Below, one piece after another: positions 33,577 through 42,646 of a DNA stretch of 43,206 bases. Source of the stretch: Actinotalea solisilvae (GTDB taxonomy: Bacteria > Actinomycetota > Actinomycetes > Actinomycetales > Cellulomonadaceae). The notes beneath the pieces were generated by a model. The model had not been told where the DNA came from, searched no databases, and saw only the letters and a program-made list of their open reading frames with translations. The stretch spans positions 1-43,206 of the forward strand of contig NZ_JADDKQ010000027.1 in the NCBI RefSeq assembly GCF_016464425.1, in the 5' to 3' direction. Both the position numbers and the translations under genes were made by a program. Numbering within the stretch: position 1 is the stretch's first letter; the number at the start of each line of letters is the position of its first letter.

Positions 33577-34241
33577 GCCCCCGGACGGCACGGACCGGGC
33601 CCGGGGCGGGCCAGCGCGGCGGGCGGGTGCCGGGCCTCACGCCCGTCGCCGAGGACTACCTCAAGGTCGTCTGGAACCTGGGGGAGTGGTCCGACGAGCC
33701 CGTGACCACCTCGATGCTCGCCCGGCGCCTGGGCGTCGGCCTGCCGTCGGTGTCCGAGACGCTCGGACGCCTCGTCGCGCGCGGCTGGGTCGAGCACGAG
33801 CGGTACGGCTCGGTCCGGCTCACGGCCGAGGGCCGCGCGCTCGCGGTCCGGATGGTGCGGCGCCACCGGCTCGTCGAGACGTGGCTCGTCGAGCACCTCG
33901 GGTACGCGTGGGACGAGGTCCACGACGAGGCCGAGGTGCTCGAGCACGCCGTGTCGGACCTCTTCGTGGAGCGGCTGGACGCGCTCCTCGGCCACCCGGT
34001 CCGCGACCCGCACGGCGACCCCGTCCCGCGCGCGGACGGCACGGTCGCGCGGCCCGACGCGGTGCTGCTCGCGACCGTGCCGGCGGGAGTGCACGTGCGC
34101 GTCGCGCGCATCGACGACGAGGACCCGGACGTGCTGCGCGAGTGCGCCGCGCTCGGCGTGGGGCTCGACGACGTCGTCGCGGCGCCCGGGGGCCTCAGCC
34201 CGCGCGCGGCCGCGGCCGTGCGCGTCGTCGTGCTCGGCTGA
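33573..34241 (+). CDS. mntR: MntR/DtxR-family metal-dependent regulator
   Basis: This is a metal-activated repressor. The winged helix (about residues 22-90) has VAEDYLKVVWNL then TTSMLARRLGVGLPSVSETLGRLVARGWVEH. The dimerisation domain carries H98 and E102 (RRHRLVE), H117, E121, E124 and H125 (VHDEAEVLEH). D28 matches the Asp of B. subtilis MntR that binds Mn, and E121 replaces the Cys of iron-sensing DtxR, so Mn selectivity is likely. The MntR position of E11 is Lys here. A C-terminal FeoA/SH3-like domain (about 165-222) is present, as in DtxR/IdeR. It has 222 residues. As the last operon gene it should repress the whole unit, including itself, through the palindrome at 31054-31071. Confidence 0.9.
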   Translation: MSPRTARTGPGAGQRGGRVPGLTPVAEDYLKVVWNLGEWSDEPVTTSMLARRLGVGLPSVSETLGRLVARGWVEHERYGSVRLTAEGRALAVRMVRRHRLVETWLVEHLGYAWDEVHDEAEVLEHAVSDLFVERLDALLGHPVRDPHGDPVPRADGTVARPDAVLLATVPAGVHVRVARIDDEDPDVLRECAALGVGLDDVVAAPGGLSPRAAAAVRVVVLG

Positions 34242-34271
34242 CGCGCCGGCGCCGGCGGACGCGGTGCGGGC

Positions 34272-36107
34272 TCAGCGTCGGCGCGTGCCGAACACCGAGC
34301 GCGTGATCTCGCGCCCCAGCGCGGTGCCGGCCGAGCGCAGGAAGGAGTCCAGCGGGCTCCCGGCGCGCGATCGCGTGCGGGGCGCGGGTCGCGACATGCG
34401 CTCCTCGATGCGGCGCAGCTCGCGCTCCTGGCGCTCGGCCTCCTTGCGCGCCGCGGCGGCCGACCGCTCGGCCTCCCTGCGGGCTGCCTCGGCCTCCTCC
34501 GCCGCGGCCTCATCCGCCTCCGCGCGCGCGGCGTCCTCCTCGGCCTGCGCGGCGCGCGCCGACAGCAGCTCGTAGGCCGACTCCCGGTCGACGGCCTCGG
34601 CGTAGCGCGGGGCGAGCGGCGAGGCGGCCACGAGGGCGGTCATCGCGTCGGCCGGGAGCGGCGCCATGGACGAGAGGGGTGCGCGCAGCCGCGTCCAGGC
34701 GACGGGCGTCGGGGCGCCCTTCTCGGACAGGACGGTGACGAGCGCCTCGCCGGTGCCGAGCGTCGTGAGCAGCTCCTCGAGGTCGTAGTCCGAGTGCGGG
34801 AAGGTGCGCGCCGTGGCGCGCAGGGCGCGTGCGTCGTCGGGCGTGTGGGCGCGCAGCGCGTGCTGGACCCGGTTGCCGAGCTGCGCGAGGACGTCGGCCG
34901 GCACGTCCTTGGGCGTCTGCGTGACGAAGAAGACGCCGACCCCCTTGGAGCGCACGAGGCGCACGGTCTGCGTGACCTGGGTGAGGAAGTCGTCGGACGC
35001 GTCCGTGAACAGCAGGTGCGCCTCGTCGAAGAAGAAGACCAGGCGGGGCCGGTCGACGTCGCCCACCTCCGGCAGCTCGGAGAAGAGGTCGGCGAGGAGC
35101 CACATGAGGAACGTCGAGAACAGCGCGGGGCGGTCCTGGACGTCGGGCAGCTCGAGCGCCGAGATCATGCCGCGGCCGTCGGGCGCCGTGCGCAGCAGGT
35201 CGGCGGTCGAGAACGCCGGCTCGCCGAAGAAGACGTCGGCACCCTGGGCCTGGAGCGCGACGATCTCGCGCAGGATGACGCCCGCGGTCGCGGCGGAGAG
35301 CCCGCCGATGCCCTTGAGCTCCGCCTTGCCCTCGTCCGAGAGCAGGAAGGCGATCGTGGCGCGCAGGTCCTTGAGGTCGAGCAGGCCGAGGCCCTGCGTG
35401 TCGGCCCAGTGGAAGACGAGGCCGAGGCTCGACTCCTGGGTCGCGTTGAGGCCCAGGACCTTCGACAGGAGCAGGGGGCCGAAGTCGGTCACGGTCGTGC
35501 GGATCGGGATGCCCGTGCCGAGTCCGCCCAGCGTGTAGAGCTCGACCGGGAAGCGCGACGCCGCCCACGGCTGGCCGATGCTCGTGGTGCGCGCGGCGAG
35601 CGCCTCGCTCGGGGTGCCGGGCGCCGCGAGGCCCGAGAGGTCGCCCTTGATGTCCGCGACGAACACCGGGACCCCGGCGGCCGACAGGCCCTCGGCCATG
35701 ACCTGGAGGGTCTTGGTCTTGCCCGTGCCGGTCGCGCCGGCGACGAGGCCGTGCCGGTTCATCATCCGCAGCGGGAGCCCGACCTGCGCCGACGCCGTCG
35801 CGGCGCCGTCCTCGACGAGCGCGCCGAGGGGGAGGACCGCGCCCTGGGCCGCGTAGGCCTCCGCGACCGTGCCCGCCCAGTCGGACGGGGCGTCCGGGGC
35901 GAGCTCCGGCGTCGCGGCGCCGTCGGCCCGGGTGCTCGCCGCTTCGTCCGTCGGGGGAGCCACGGTCTCGGCCGCGAGGCGCACGGCCTCGGCCCTCGCC
36001 TCCGCGGCCTCGGCCCGTGCGAGCGCGGCCTGCGCCCGCGCCTCCGCGGCCTCCGCCCGTGCCTCGGCCGCCGCGAGGAGGGCATCCCGCGTGCTGTCGT
36101 CCGTCAT
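34272..36107 (-). CDS. HerA-like (DUF853) P-loop ATPase
   Basis: This is a helicase-HerA-like/YjgR-type ATPase. An N-terminal heptad-like Ala/Glu/Arg helix (about 8-48) precedes a linker and the ATPase domain. Walker A is GATGTGKTK (124-132), followed by VADIKGDLSGLA and GLGTGIPIRTTVTDFGPLLLSKVLGLN. Walker B is LVFFFDEAHLLF (about 345-356), and the sensor region VGVFFVTQTPKDVP is present. The C-terminus has a second long Glu/Arg/Ala coiled coil (about 505-570) and a short SRPAPRTRSR tail. It has 611 residues. DUF853 members are widespread and their role is not settled. The ATG at 36107 is apparently leaderless. There is no NurA nuclease nearby, so canonical HerA-NurA DNA repair is unlikely. 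Confidence 0.88.
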   Translation of the reverse strand: MTDDSTRDALLAAAEARAEAAEARAQAALARAEAAEARAEAVRLAAETVAPPTDEAASTRADGAATPELAPDAPSDWAGTVAEAYAAQGAVLPLGALVEDGAATASAQVGLPLRMMNRHGLVAGATGTGKTKTLQVMAEGLSAAGVPVFVADIKGDLSGLAAPGTPSEALAARTTSIGQPWAASRFPVELYTLGGLGTGIPIRTTVTDFGPLLLSKVLGLNATQESSLGLVFHWADTQGLGLLDLKDLRATIAFLLSDEGKAELKGIGGLSAATAGVILREIVALQAQGADVFFGEPAFSTADLLRTAPDGRGMISALELPDVQDRPALFSTFLMWLLADLFSELPEVGDVDRPRLVFFFDEAHLLFTDASDDFLTQVTQTVRLVRSKGVGVFFVTQTPKDVPADVLAQLGNRVQHALRAHTPDDARALRATARTFPHSDYDLEELLTTLGTGEALVTVLSEKGAPTPVAWTRLRAPLSSMAPLPADAMTALVAASPLAPRYAEAVDRESAYELLSARAAQAEEDAARAEADEAAAEEAEAARREAERSAAAARKEAERQERELRRIEERMSRPAPRTRSRAGSPLDSFLRSAGTALGREITRSVFGTRRR

Positions 36108-36113
36108 GGGCCG

Positions 36114-36119
36114 ACTCTA
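36114..36119 (-). promoter_or_regulatory. Leaderless -10 element of the HerA-like gene
   Basis: On the minus strand this reads TAGAGT, followed by 6 bases (CGGCCC) and then the ATG at 36107. The match to the TANNNT-N6-start pattern is exact. Confidence 0.5.
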
Positions 36120-36168
36120 GGGCCGCGACGCGCCGTGGACTCCAGTGTCGCTCCGAGGGCGGCCGGGT

Positions 36169-36184
36169 TACGCTTCCGTAGGTT
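36169..36184 (+). promoter_or_regulatory. Palindromic operator overlapping the desaturase -10
   Basis: TACG-CTTC-CGTA (36169-36180) is a 4-4-4 inverted repeat. Its last two bases begin TAGGTT (36179-36184), a plausible -10 for the desaturase gene 61 bases downstream. A repressor bound here would block that promoter. Identity of the protein is unknown, though TetR-type control of desaturases is common. Confidence 0.4.
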
Positions 36185-36244
36185 GGACCGATCGGATGTG
36201 GTGCCGTCGGCATCGCGTCGACCCCCCATCAGACCGGGATGCAT

Positions 36245-37360
36245 ATGAGCGCCGACGTCGTACCCTCCACCTCCACCTCCACCTCCACCGAGGCCGCGGA
36301 GGCCGGCTCGCCACGCGAGCGGCAGGTCAGCGAGTTCACCGCACTGACGCGGACCGTGCAGGAGGCGGGCCTCATGCGCCGTCGCTATGCGTACTACTGG
36401 ACGCGGTTCGCGGTGCTCACGCTGCTCCTCCTGGGCATCGGCGCGGGCGTCGTCCTGCTCGGTCACACGTGGTGGCAGCTCGCGCTGGCCGCCGCGCTCG
36501 CCCTCGTGCTGGGCCAGGTGATGTTCCTGGGGCACGACGCTGCGCACCGGCAGATCTTCAACTCGGGCCGCTGGAACGACTGGGCCAGCCTGGTCATCGC
36601 GAACCTCTACGCGGGCATGAGCTACGGCTGGTGGCAGCACAAGCACAGCCGTCACCACGCGAAGCCCAACCAGGTCGGGGCCGACCCGGACATCGCCACG
36701 GGCGCGCTCGTGTTCCACACCGAGGAGCTCGCGGCGCCGCGCAGGGGCCTCGTCGGCTGGTTCACCCAGCGCCAGGGCTGGCTGTTCTTCCCCCTGCTGC
36801 TGCTCGAGGGGCTCAACCTCCACATCTCCGGCGTCAAGACGATCTTCGGGCGGGGCGAGGTCAAGCGCCGTCCCGTCGAGATCGCCTTCGTGACCCTGCG
36901 GCTCGGCGGGTACCTCGCGCTCGTGTTCTGGGCCCTGCCCGTCGGTATGGCGTTCGCGTTCCTGGGCGTCCAGCTCGCGATCTTCGGCCTCTACATGGGC
37001 GCCGTGTTCGCGCCGAACCACAAGGGCATGCCCATCGTGCCGCCGGACGCGCGGATCGACTTCCTGCGTCGCCAGGTGCTCATGAGCCGCAACGTGCGCG
37101 GCGGCCGGTTCACCGACCTCATGATGGGCGGCCTCAACTACCAGGTCGAGCACCACCTCTTCCCGAACATGGCGCGCCCGCACCTGCGCCACGTGCAGCC
37201 GATCGTGCGCGAGTTCTGCGCGAGCCGCGGCATCCACTACACCGAGACGTCGCTGATGCGCTCCTACGCGATCGTCATCGCCTACCTCAACAAGGTCGGC
37301 CTCGCCGCGCGCGACCCGTTCCAGTGCCCGCTCACCCTGGAGTACCGCTCCGCGCGGTGA
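36245..37360 (+). CDS. Membrane fatty acid desaturase
   Basis: This is a di-iron integral membrane acyl desaturase that introduces double bonds to keep membranes fluid. The three histidine boxes are intact: GHDAAHR, HKHSRHH and VEHHLFP. Hydrophobic segments lie around residues 45-85, 175-200 and 220-250. It has 371 residues. I use the ATG at 36245 (GGGA 5 bases upstream). An in-frame ATG at 36239 would add two residues. The N-terminus has four TCCACC repeats coding Ser-Thr (36266-36289). The upstream palindrome suggests repression in response to lipid or temperature state. The electron donor is not encoded nearby. Confidence 0.92.
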   Translation: MSADVVPSTSTSTSTEAAEAGSPRERQVSEFTALTRTVQEAGLMRRRYAYYWTRFAVLTLLLLGIGAGVVLLGHTWWQLALAAALALVLGQVMFLGHDAAHRQIFNSGRWNDWASLVIANLYAGMSYGWWQHKHSRHHAKPNQVGADPDIATGALVFHTEELAAPRRGLVGWFTQRQGWLFFPLLLLEGLNLHISGVKTIFGRGEVKRRPVEIAFVTLRLGGYLALVFWALPVGMAFAFLGVQLAIFGLYMGAVFAPNHKGMPIVPPDARIDFLRRQVLMSRNVRGGRFTDLMMGGLNYQVEHHLFPNMARPHLRHVQPIVREFCASRGIHYTETSLMRSYAIVIAYLNKVGLAARDPFQCPLTLEYRSAR

Positions 37361-37404
37361 CGTCCGACGTCGGGATGCGGGCGGGCCGGGCGGGCCGCCG
37401 ACGG

Positions 37405-37410
37405 TAGCCT
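37405..37410 (+). promoter_or_regulatory. Leaderless -10 element of leuS
   Basis: TAGCCT is followed by 6 bases and then the GTG at 37417. With the start codon at or next to +1 there is no room for a T-box or other leader riboregulator. Confidence 0.5.
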
Positions 37411-37416
37411 TGCCCG

Positions 37417-40383
37417 GTGCACAACCCCGATCCCAGCGCTCCCACCGGCCCCGTGACGACCCCCGCGACCAGCCCGGACGGCGGCGGCCGCGCCACGGCC
37501 TCGACGCCCCCCGAGGCGCCGCTGCGCTACACGGCGGCGCTCGCCTCGGAGATCGAGCAGCGCTGGCAGGACCGCTGGGAGGAGCAGGGCACCTTCTGGG
37601 CCGCGAACCCGACGGGGCGCCTCACCGACGCCGAGGGCCGCCACGCGGACCCGGCGTCCCGCTCGTTCTTCCTCATGGACATGTTCCCGTACCCCTCGGG
37701 GGCTGGCCTGCACGTCGGGCACCCGCTCGGCTACATCGCGACCGACGTCGTCGGGCGGCACCGGCGCATGTGCGGCGACAACGTCCTGCACGCGCTGGGC
37801 TACGACGCCTACGGCCTGCCCGCCGAGCAGTACGCGGTCCAGACCGGGCAGCACCCGCGGAAGACGACCGAGGAGAACATCGTCACGATGCGGCGCCAGC
37901 TGCGCCGCCTGGGGCTCGCGCACGACGCGCGGCGCACCTTCGCGACCACGGACTCCGAGTACGTCCGCTGGACGCAGTGGATCTTCCTGCAGATCTTCGA
38001 GTCCTGGTACGACGACGCCGCGCCCCGGCCCGACGGCGGCACGGGCCGCGCGCGCCCGGTCGCCGAGCTGGTGGCGGCCTACGAGCGGGGCGAGCGCGAG
38101 GTGCCGGCCGGGCTCTCGGGCGGTCGTGCCTGGGCCGAGCTGGACGCGGTCGAGCGCCGGCGCGTCGTCGACGCCCAGCGCCTGGCCTACGTCTCCGAGA
38201 CGCCGGTCAACTGGTGCCCCGGCCTGGGCACGGTGCTGGCCAACGAGGAGGTCACGGTCGACGGCCGCTCCGAGCGCGGCAACTTCCCGGTCTTCAAGCG
38301 CAACCTGCGCCAGTGGAACATGCGGATCACGGCCTACGCCGACCGCCTGCTGGCCGACCTCGACCTCATCGACTGGCCCGAGAAGGTCCGTGCGATGCAG
38401 CGGAACTGGATCGGCCGCTCCGAGGGCGCGGCGGTGACCTTCGAGGTCATCGGCGGGTCCGCGGTCGAGGTCTTCACGACGCGTCCGGACACGCTGTTCG
38501 GCGCGACGTTCATGGTGGTCTCGCCCGAGCACCCCCTGCTGGACGAGGTGCCGGCGGCGTGGCCGGACGGGACGCACGCCGCGTGGACGGGCGGCCACCG
38601 CACGCCGGTCGCAGCGGTCGCGGCGTACCGCGCGGAGGCTTCGGCCAAGAGCGCGGTCGAGCGCCAGGCCGACGCGGGCCGCAAGACGGGCGTCTTCACG
38701 GGCCACCTCGCGATCAACCCCGCCAACGGCGAGCAGATCCCCGTGTTCACGGCCGACTACGTGCTCATGGGCTACGGCACGGGCGCGATCATGGCCGTGC
38801 CCGCGCAGGACGAGCGCGACTGGGCCTTCGCCGAGCAGTTCGAGCTGCCCGTGGTCCGCACGGTCGCGCCCCCCGAGGGCTGGGACGGCGGGGCCTGGAC
38901 CGGCGAGGGCGTCGCGATCAACTCGGCCAACGACGAGGTCAGCCTGGACGGGCTGGGCGTCGACGAGGCCAAGCGCACGATGATCGCGTGGCTCGAGGGG
39001 CGCGGGGTCGGTACCGGGACCGTGACCTACCGCCTGCGCGACTGGCTGTTCAGCCGGCAGCGCTACTGGGGCGAGCCGTTCCCGGTCGTCTACGACGAGC
39101 ACGACCTGCCGATCGCGCTGCCCGACCACCTGCTCCCGGTCGACCTGCCCGAGGTGCCCGACTACTCGCCGCGCACCTTCGCGCCCGACGACGTCACGTC
39201 GATGCCCGAGCCGCCTCTGGGGCGCAACGAGGAGTGGGTGCACGTCGAGCTCGACCTGGGCGACGGGCCCCGCACCTACCGGCGCGACACCAACACGATG
39301 CCCAACTGGGCGGGGTCGTGCTGGTACTACCTCAACTACCTCGACCCGGGCCGGCGCGACGTCGTCGTGGACCCCGGGCTCGAGCGGTACTGGATGGGTC
39401 CGGGGCACGACGCCGACGCGGGCGCCTCGGGCGGCGTGGACCTGTACGTGGGTGGCGTCGAGCACGCGGTGCTGCACCTGCTGTACGCGCGCTTCTGGCA
39501 CAAGGTGCTGCACGACCTGGGCCACGTCTCGAGCGTCGAGCCGTTCCGCACGCTGTTCAACCAGGGCTACATCCAGGCGTACGCGTACACCGACGCGCGC
39601 GGCGCGTACGTCTGGGCGCACGAGGTGGTCGAGGACGACACCGTGCCCAGCGGGTTCTCCTGGCAGGGCCAGGAGGTCTTCCGCGAGTACGGGAAGATCG
39701 GCAAGTCGCTGAAGAACAGCGTGACGCCCGACGAGATGTACGACGCCTACGGCGCCGACACCTTCCGGCTCTACGAGATGTCGATGGGTCCGCTCGACCT
39801 GTCGCGGCCGTGGGAGACGCGCGCCGTCGTCGGGTCGCAGCGCTTCCTGCAGCGGCTCTGGCGCAACGTCGTCGACGAGACGACAGGCGAGCTCGTCGTC
39901 ACCGACGACGCGCCGTCGGAGGCGACGCTGCGCGTGCTGCACCGCACGGTCACCGACGTGCGCACCGAGATGGAGGCGATGCGGTTCAACACGGCCATCG
40001 CCAAGCTCATCGTCCTCAACAACCACCTCACGACCCTCGACGCGGTGCCGCGCGCGGCCGCCGAGACGATCGTGCTGCTGCTCGCGCCGCTCGCACCGCA
40101 CATCTGCGAGGAGCTGTGGGAGCGCCTCGGGCACGACCGGAGCCTCGCGCGCGAGCCGTATCCGGTGGCCGACGAGGCGTGGCTGGTCGAGGAGACCGTG
40201 ACGTGCGTCGTCCAGGTCCAGGGCAAGGTGCGTGACCGGCTCGAGGTCCCGCCGTCGATCGGCGAGGACGAGCTGCGCGAGCGGGCGCTCGCGACCGCGG
40301 GGGTGCAGCGCGCGCTCGACGGCCGCGCCGTGCGCACGGTCATCGTGCGGGCGCCCCGGCTCGTCAACGTCGTCCCCGCGTGA
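37417..40383 (+). CDS. leuS: Leucyl-tRNA synthetase
   Basis: This class I aminoacyl-tRNA synthetase charges tRNA-Leu. The HIGH-type motif is in [15 protein letters not shown] (about 92-106). The CP1 editing domain holds [20 protein letters not shown] and the conserved [17 protein letters not shown] with the editing aspartate. [19 protein letters not shown] and the KMSKS-type loop KIGKSLKNS (about 760-768) complete the catalytic core. The anticodon-binding and C-terminal domains follow. It has 988 residues, longer than E. coli LeuS and typical of actinobacteria, with an N-terminal Pro/Thr tail and an insertion near residues 205-255. The GTG start at 37417 is apparently leaderless. Confidence 0.96.
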   Translation: MHNPDPSAPTGPVTTPATSPDGGGRATASTPPEAPLRYTAALASEIEQRWQDRWEEQGTFWAANPTGRLTDAEGRHADPASRSFFLMDMFPYPSGAGLHVGHPLGYIATDVVGRHRRMCGDNVLHALGYDAYGLPAEQYAVQTGQHPRKTTEENIVTMRRQLRRLGLAHDARRTFATTDSEYVRWTQWIFLQIFESWYDDAAPRPDGGTGRARPVAELVAAYERGEREVPAGLSGGRAWAELDAVERRRVVDAQRLAYVSETPVNWCPGLGTVLANEEVTVDGRSERGNFPVFKRNLRQWNMRITAYADRLLADLDLIDWPEKVRAMQRNWIGRSEGAAVTFEVIGGSAVEVFTTRPDTLFGATFMVVSPEHPLLDEVPAAWPDGTHAAWTGGHRTPVAAVAAYRAEASAKSAVERQADAGRKTGVFTGHLAINPANGEQIPVFTADYVLMGYGTGAIMAVPAQDERDWAFAEQFELPVVRTVAPPEGWDGGAWTGEGVAINSANDEVSLDGLGVDEAKRTMIAWLEGRGVGTGTVTYRLRDWLFSRQRYWGEPFPVVYDEHDLPIALPDHLLPVDLPEVPDYSPRTFAPDDVTSMPEPPLGRNEEWVHVELDLGDGPRTYRRDTNTMPNWAGSCWYYLNYLDPGRRDVVVDPGLERYWMGPGHDADAGASGGVDLYVGGVEHAVLHLLYARFWHKVLHDLGHVSSVEPFRTLFNQGYIQAYAYTDARGAYVWAHEVVEDDTVPSGFSWQGQEVFREYGKIGKSLKNSVTPDEMYDAYGADTFRLYEMSMGPLDLSRPWETRAVVGSQRFLQRLWRNVVDETTGELVVTDDAPSEATLRVLHRTVTDVRTEMEAMRFNTAIAKLIVLNNHLTTLDAVPRAAAETIVLLLAPLAPHICEELWERLGHDRSLAREPYPVADEAWLVEETVTCVVQVQGKVRDRLEVPPSIGEDELRERALATAGVQRALDGRAVRTVIVRAPRLVNVVPA

Positions 40384-40434
40384 CGCTCGCGGCGTGCGGC
40401 GCGGGACGGTGAGCGTGCGGCGCTGGGGCACCTC

Positions 40435-41301
40435 GTGAGCCCGACGACGCCCGCGGGCCGCGTCGCGGTGGTCACCGACTCGACCGCGTCCCTGCCGGAC
40501 GTCGTGCCGGACGGGGCGGACGTCGTGGTGGTGCCGCTCCACGTCGTCGTCGACGGCACGGCCCACCTCGAGGGCGTGGACCTCACGCCCGCGCGTCTCG
40601 TGGCGGCGCTGCGCGCGGGCGCGCAGGTCACCACCTCCCAGCCGGGGCCCGAGGCGTTCGCGCGCGCGTACTCGCGTGCGGCGGCCCGCGGCGCGCGCGA
40701 GGTCGTGTCGGTGCACCTCTCGGCCGAGCTCTCGGGCACGGTCACGTCGGCCGCGATCGCGGCGCAGACGTCGCCCGTGCCCGTGCACGTCGTCGACTCG
40801 CGGTCCGTCGGCATGGGCCTGGGGTTCCCGGTGCTCACCGCGCTCGCGGCCGCGCGGGCCGGCGAGGACGGAGCCGCGGTGGCGCGCGCCGCCGAGCGAC
40901 GCGCGGCGACCACGAGCGTCCTGTTCGCCGTCGACACGCTCGAGCACCTGCGGCGCGGCGGCCGGCTCGGCCCGGTCGCCGCGGCGGTCGGGACCGTGCT
41001 CGGGCTGCGTCCCGTCCTCGGCGTCCGGGACGGCCGCATCGAGGTCGTCGAGAAGGTCCGGACCAGCGCCCGCGCGCGCACCCGTCTCGTCGAGCTCGTC
41101 GCCGACGGCGTCGCGCGGCGCGGGGCCTTCGACCTCGCCGTCCACCACCTGGGCGACGCGGCGTCGGCGGAGGAGCTCGGGGATCGGCTGCGCGCCTCGT
41201 GCGGCCCGGGCCTGCGGGACCTGCACGTCGCCGAGATCAGCGCCGTCGTGGGTGCGCACGTGGGTCCGGGCGTGCTCGCGGTCGTCGCCGCGGACCACTA
41301 G
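40435..41301 (+). CDS. DegV family fatty-acid-binding protein
   Basis: DegV-type proteins bind a single fatty acid and some (FakB) present it to a fatty acid kinase. VAVVTDSTASLPDVV (near residue 10-24), PLHVVVDGTAHLEGVD, TTSQPGPEAFARAY, VHLSAELSGTVTSA and VDSRSVGMGLGF are all in register with the family, including the ligand-binding Ser/Thr sites. RRGGRLGPVAAAVGTVLGLRPVL and the basic tail are also present. It has 288 residues. The GTG start has GGGG upstream. No FakA kinase is seen in the window. A gene of this type next to comEA-comEC is common in actinobacteria. Confidence 0.9.
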   Translation: MSPTTPAGRVAVVTDSTASLPDVVPDGADVVVVPLHVVVDGTAHLEGVDLTPARLVAALRAGAQVTTSQPGPEAFARAYSRAAARGAREVVSVHLSAELSGTVTSAAIAAQTSPVPVHVVDSRSVGMGLGFPVLTALAAARAGEDGAAVARAAERRAATTSVLFAVDTLEHLRRGGRLGPVAAAVGTVLGLRPVLGVRDGRIEVVEKVRTSARARTRLVELVADGVARRGAFDLAVHHLGDAASAEELGDRLRASCGPGLRDLHVAEISAVVGAHVGPGVLAVVAADH

Positions 41302-41412
41302 CGACGGACGGATCGCGCGCCGGGACCGCGGGCACGACGGGACCGCTGACGCCGCGGCGCGCTTCCGGGCTCGCACGGGCGCGCGGGCGCCGCCGGCGGG
41401 GGCGCACCCGTC

Positions 41413-41440
41413 CACAGGTGGAGCTCGTCCACGGCCTGTG
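41413..41440. repeat. Nested inverted repeat before comEA
   Basis: CACAGG (41413-41418) pairs with CCTGTG (41435-41440), and inside it GTGGA (41418-41422) pairs with TCCAC (41428-41432). It lies 46 bases upstream of comEA in the 184-base gap after the DegV gene. It could be an operator, a terminator, or a DnaA-like site. I cannot decide. The rest of this gap shows nothing else. Confidence 0.35.
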
Positions 41441-41485
41441 CGGTCCCGCCCGCCCGCGCGGCGCGGGGCTTGCGACGGTCGGGCC

Positions 41486-42646
41486 GTGGCCACGCAGGAC
41501 GTCAGCTCGGCAGCGACCGCGCACCGCGGCGCCGACCCCTCGGCTACCGACGCGCGGCGCCGCCTGCGCGCGCTCGCCGCGGCGGCGCAGACGCGGCCCC
41601 CCGTCCCGCCTGAGTCGCAGGAGGCGGCGCCGCGCGGGGGACCGGCGGGCGCGAGGGCGACCGGGTGGGTCCCGGCGCGCGAGGCGCCGACGCGCGGGGG
41701 TGCGCCCCGGTGGTCCCCGGTGCGCGCACCCGGCATCGAGGGCACCGTGGTGGAGTCGCCGCGCGACGTCGACGGCACCGTGGTGGAGCCCGCGCCCGAC
41801 GGTGACGGCGGTGCCGCGGGCGGCGACGGCTCCGGGCTGCGCCGGCGCGCGCTGGCCGCCGCCGTCACGGGCTACACGGCCGCGCACGGGCACCCGCTCG
41901 AGCACCCGGCGGCGGGCGACGGCACCCGGGGACGTCCGCGGTGGGCGGTGCGGCCGGGCGCGGTGGCGGTCGCGGTGCTCGTCCTCGTGGTCGTCGCCGG
42001 GCTCGTCGGCTGGCGGGCGCTGCGGCCGGCACCCTCGGTCGTCGTCGACCGCGGCGGCGCGGCCACGCCCGCCGCGTCCCCGTCGCCCGGGGCGGACGCG
42101 GTCGGAGCGGACGCGCCGGTCGGCGCGGACGGTGGTGACGGTGCGGTCGCGACGGGCACCACGGTCGCGACGGACGTCACGGGCGCAGGGGGCGGCAGCG
42201 GGACGGCAGGGGGCGCGGGCGATGTCGTGGTGCACGTCGTCGGCCAGGTCGTCGCGCCGGGCGTGCTCGCACTGCCGGCCGGGTCGCGCGTCGTCGACGC
42301 GCTCGCCGCGGCGGGCGGGCCGCTCGCCACCGCCGACCTCGCCGCGCTCAACCTCGCGCGCGAGCTCGTCGACGGCGAGCAGGTGGTCGTGCCGCAGCCG
42401 GGCGACCCGCCGGTCCCGTCCGCCGGTCCCGCGGGCGGCGTCGTCGCGCCGGACGCGCCCCTCGACCTCAACGCGGCCGACCTCGCGGCGCTCGACGGGC
42501 TCCCCGGGATCGGGCCGGTGCTCGCCGAGCGCATCCTCGCGTGGCGCGACGAGCACGGCCGGTTCACGTCCGTCGAGGAGCTCGCCGAGGTGCCCGGCAT
42601 CGGGCCCGGCCTCCTGGGTGACCTGCGTGACCTCGTCCGCGTCTGA
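41486..42646 (+). CDS. comEA: ComEA-like DNA-binding competence protein
   Basis: ComEA is the membrane-anchored double-stranded-DNA receptor of natural transformation. A long Ala/Pro/Gly-rich cytoplasmic part (about 1-150) is followed by one span (about 155-178, GAVAVAVLVLVVVAGLVGW), a Gly/Ala linker, a SLBB domain (VVVHVVGQVVAPGVLALPAGSRVVDALAAAGG) and a C-terminal helix-hairpin-helix pair (LDLNAADLAALDGLPGIGPVLAERIL and FTSVEELAEVPGIGPGLL). It has 386 residues, longer than the Bacillus protein because of the N-terminal tail. GTG 41486 gives MATQDVSSAAT. No strong ribosome site is seen, so the start is tentative. comEC overlaps the last 20 bases. Confidence 0.92.
   Translation: MATQDVSSAATAHRGADPSATDARRRLRALAAAAQTRPPVPPESQEAAPRGGPAGARATGWVPAREAPTRGGAPRWSPVRAPGIEGTVVESPRDVDGTVVEPAPDGDGGAAGGDGSGLRRRALAAAVTGYTAAHGHPLEHPAAGDGTRGRPRWAVRPGAVAVAVLVLVVVAGLVGWRALRPAPSVVVDRGGAATPAASPSPGADAVGADAPVGADGGDGAVATGTTVATDVTGAGGGSGTAGGAGDVVVHVVGQVVAPGVLALPAGSRVVDALAAAGGPLATADLAALNLARELVDGEQVVVPQPGDPPVPSAGPAGGVVAPDAPLDLNAADLAALDGLPGIGPVLAERILAWRDEHGRFTSVEELAEVPGIGPGLLGDLRDLVRV

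Noticed and set aside
36266..36289. Four tandem TCCACC repeats as a phase-variation switch
   Set aside because: The unit is 6 bases and in frame, so changes in copy number would only alter the Ser-Thr count in the desaturase tail, not switch the gene off.
37361..37416. T-box or other leader regulator for leuS
   Set aside because: Only 56 bases separate the genes and the -10 is 6 bases before the start, so there is no room for a leader.
37282..41868. 1528-codon open frame on the minus strand across leuS
   Set aside because: It is antisense to leuS and the DegV gene, whose motifs are clear. Its Arg/Val/Asp/His-rich composition is what high-GC third positions produce on the opposite strand.
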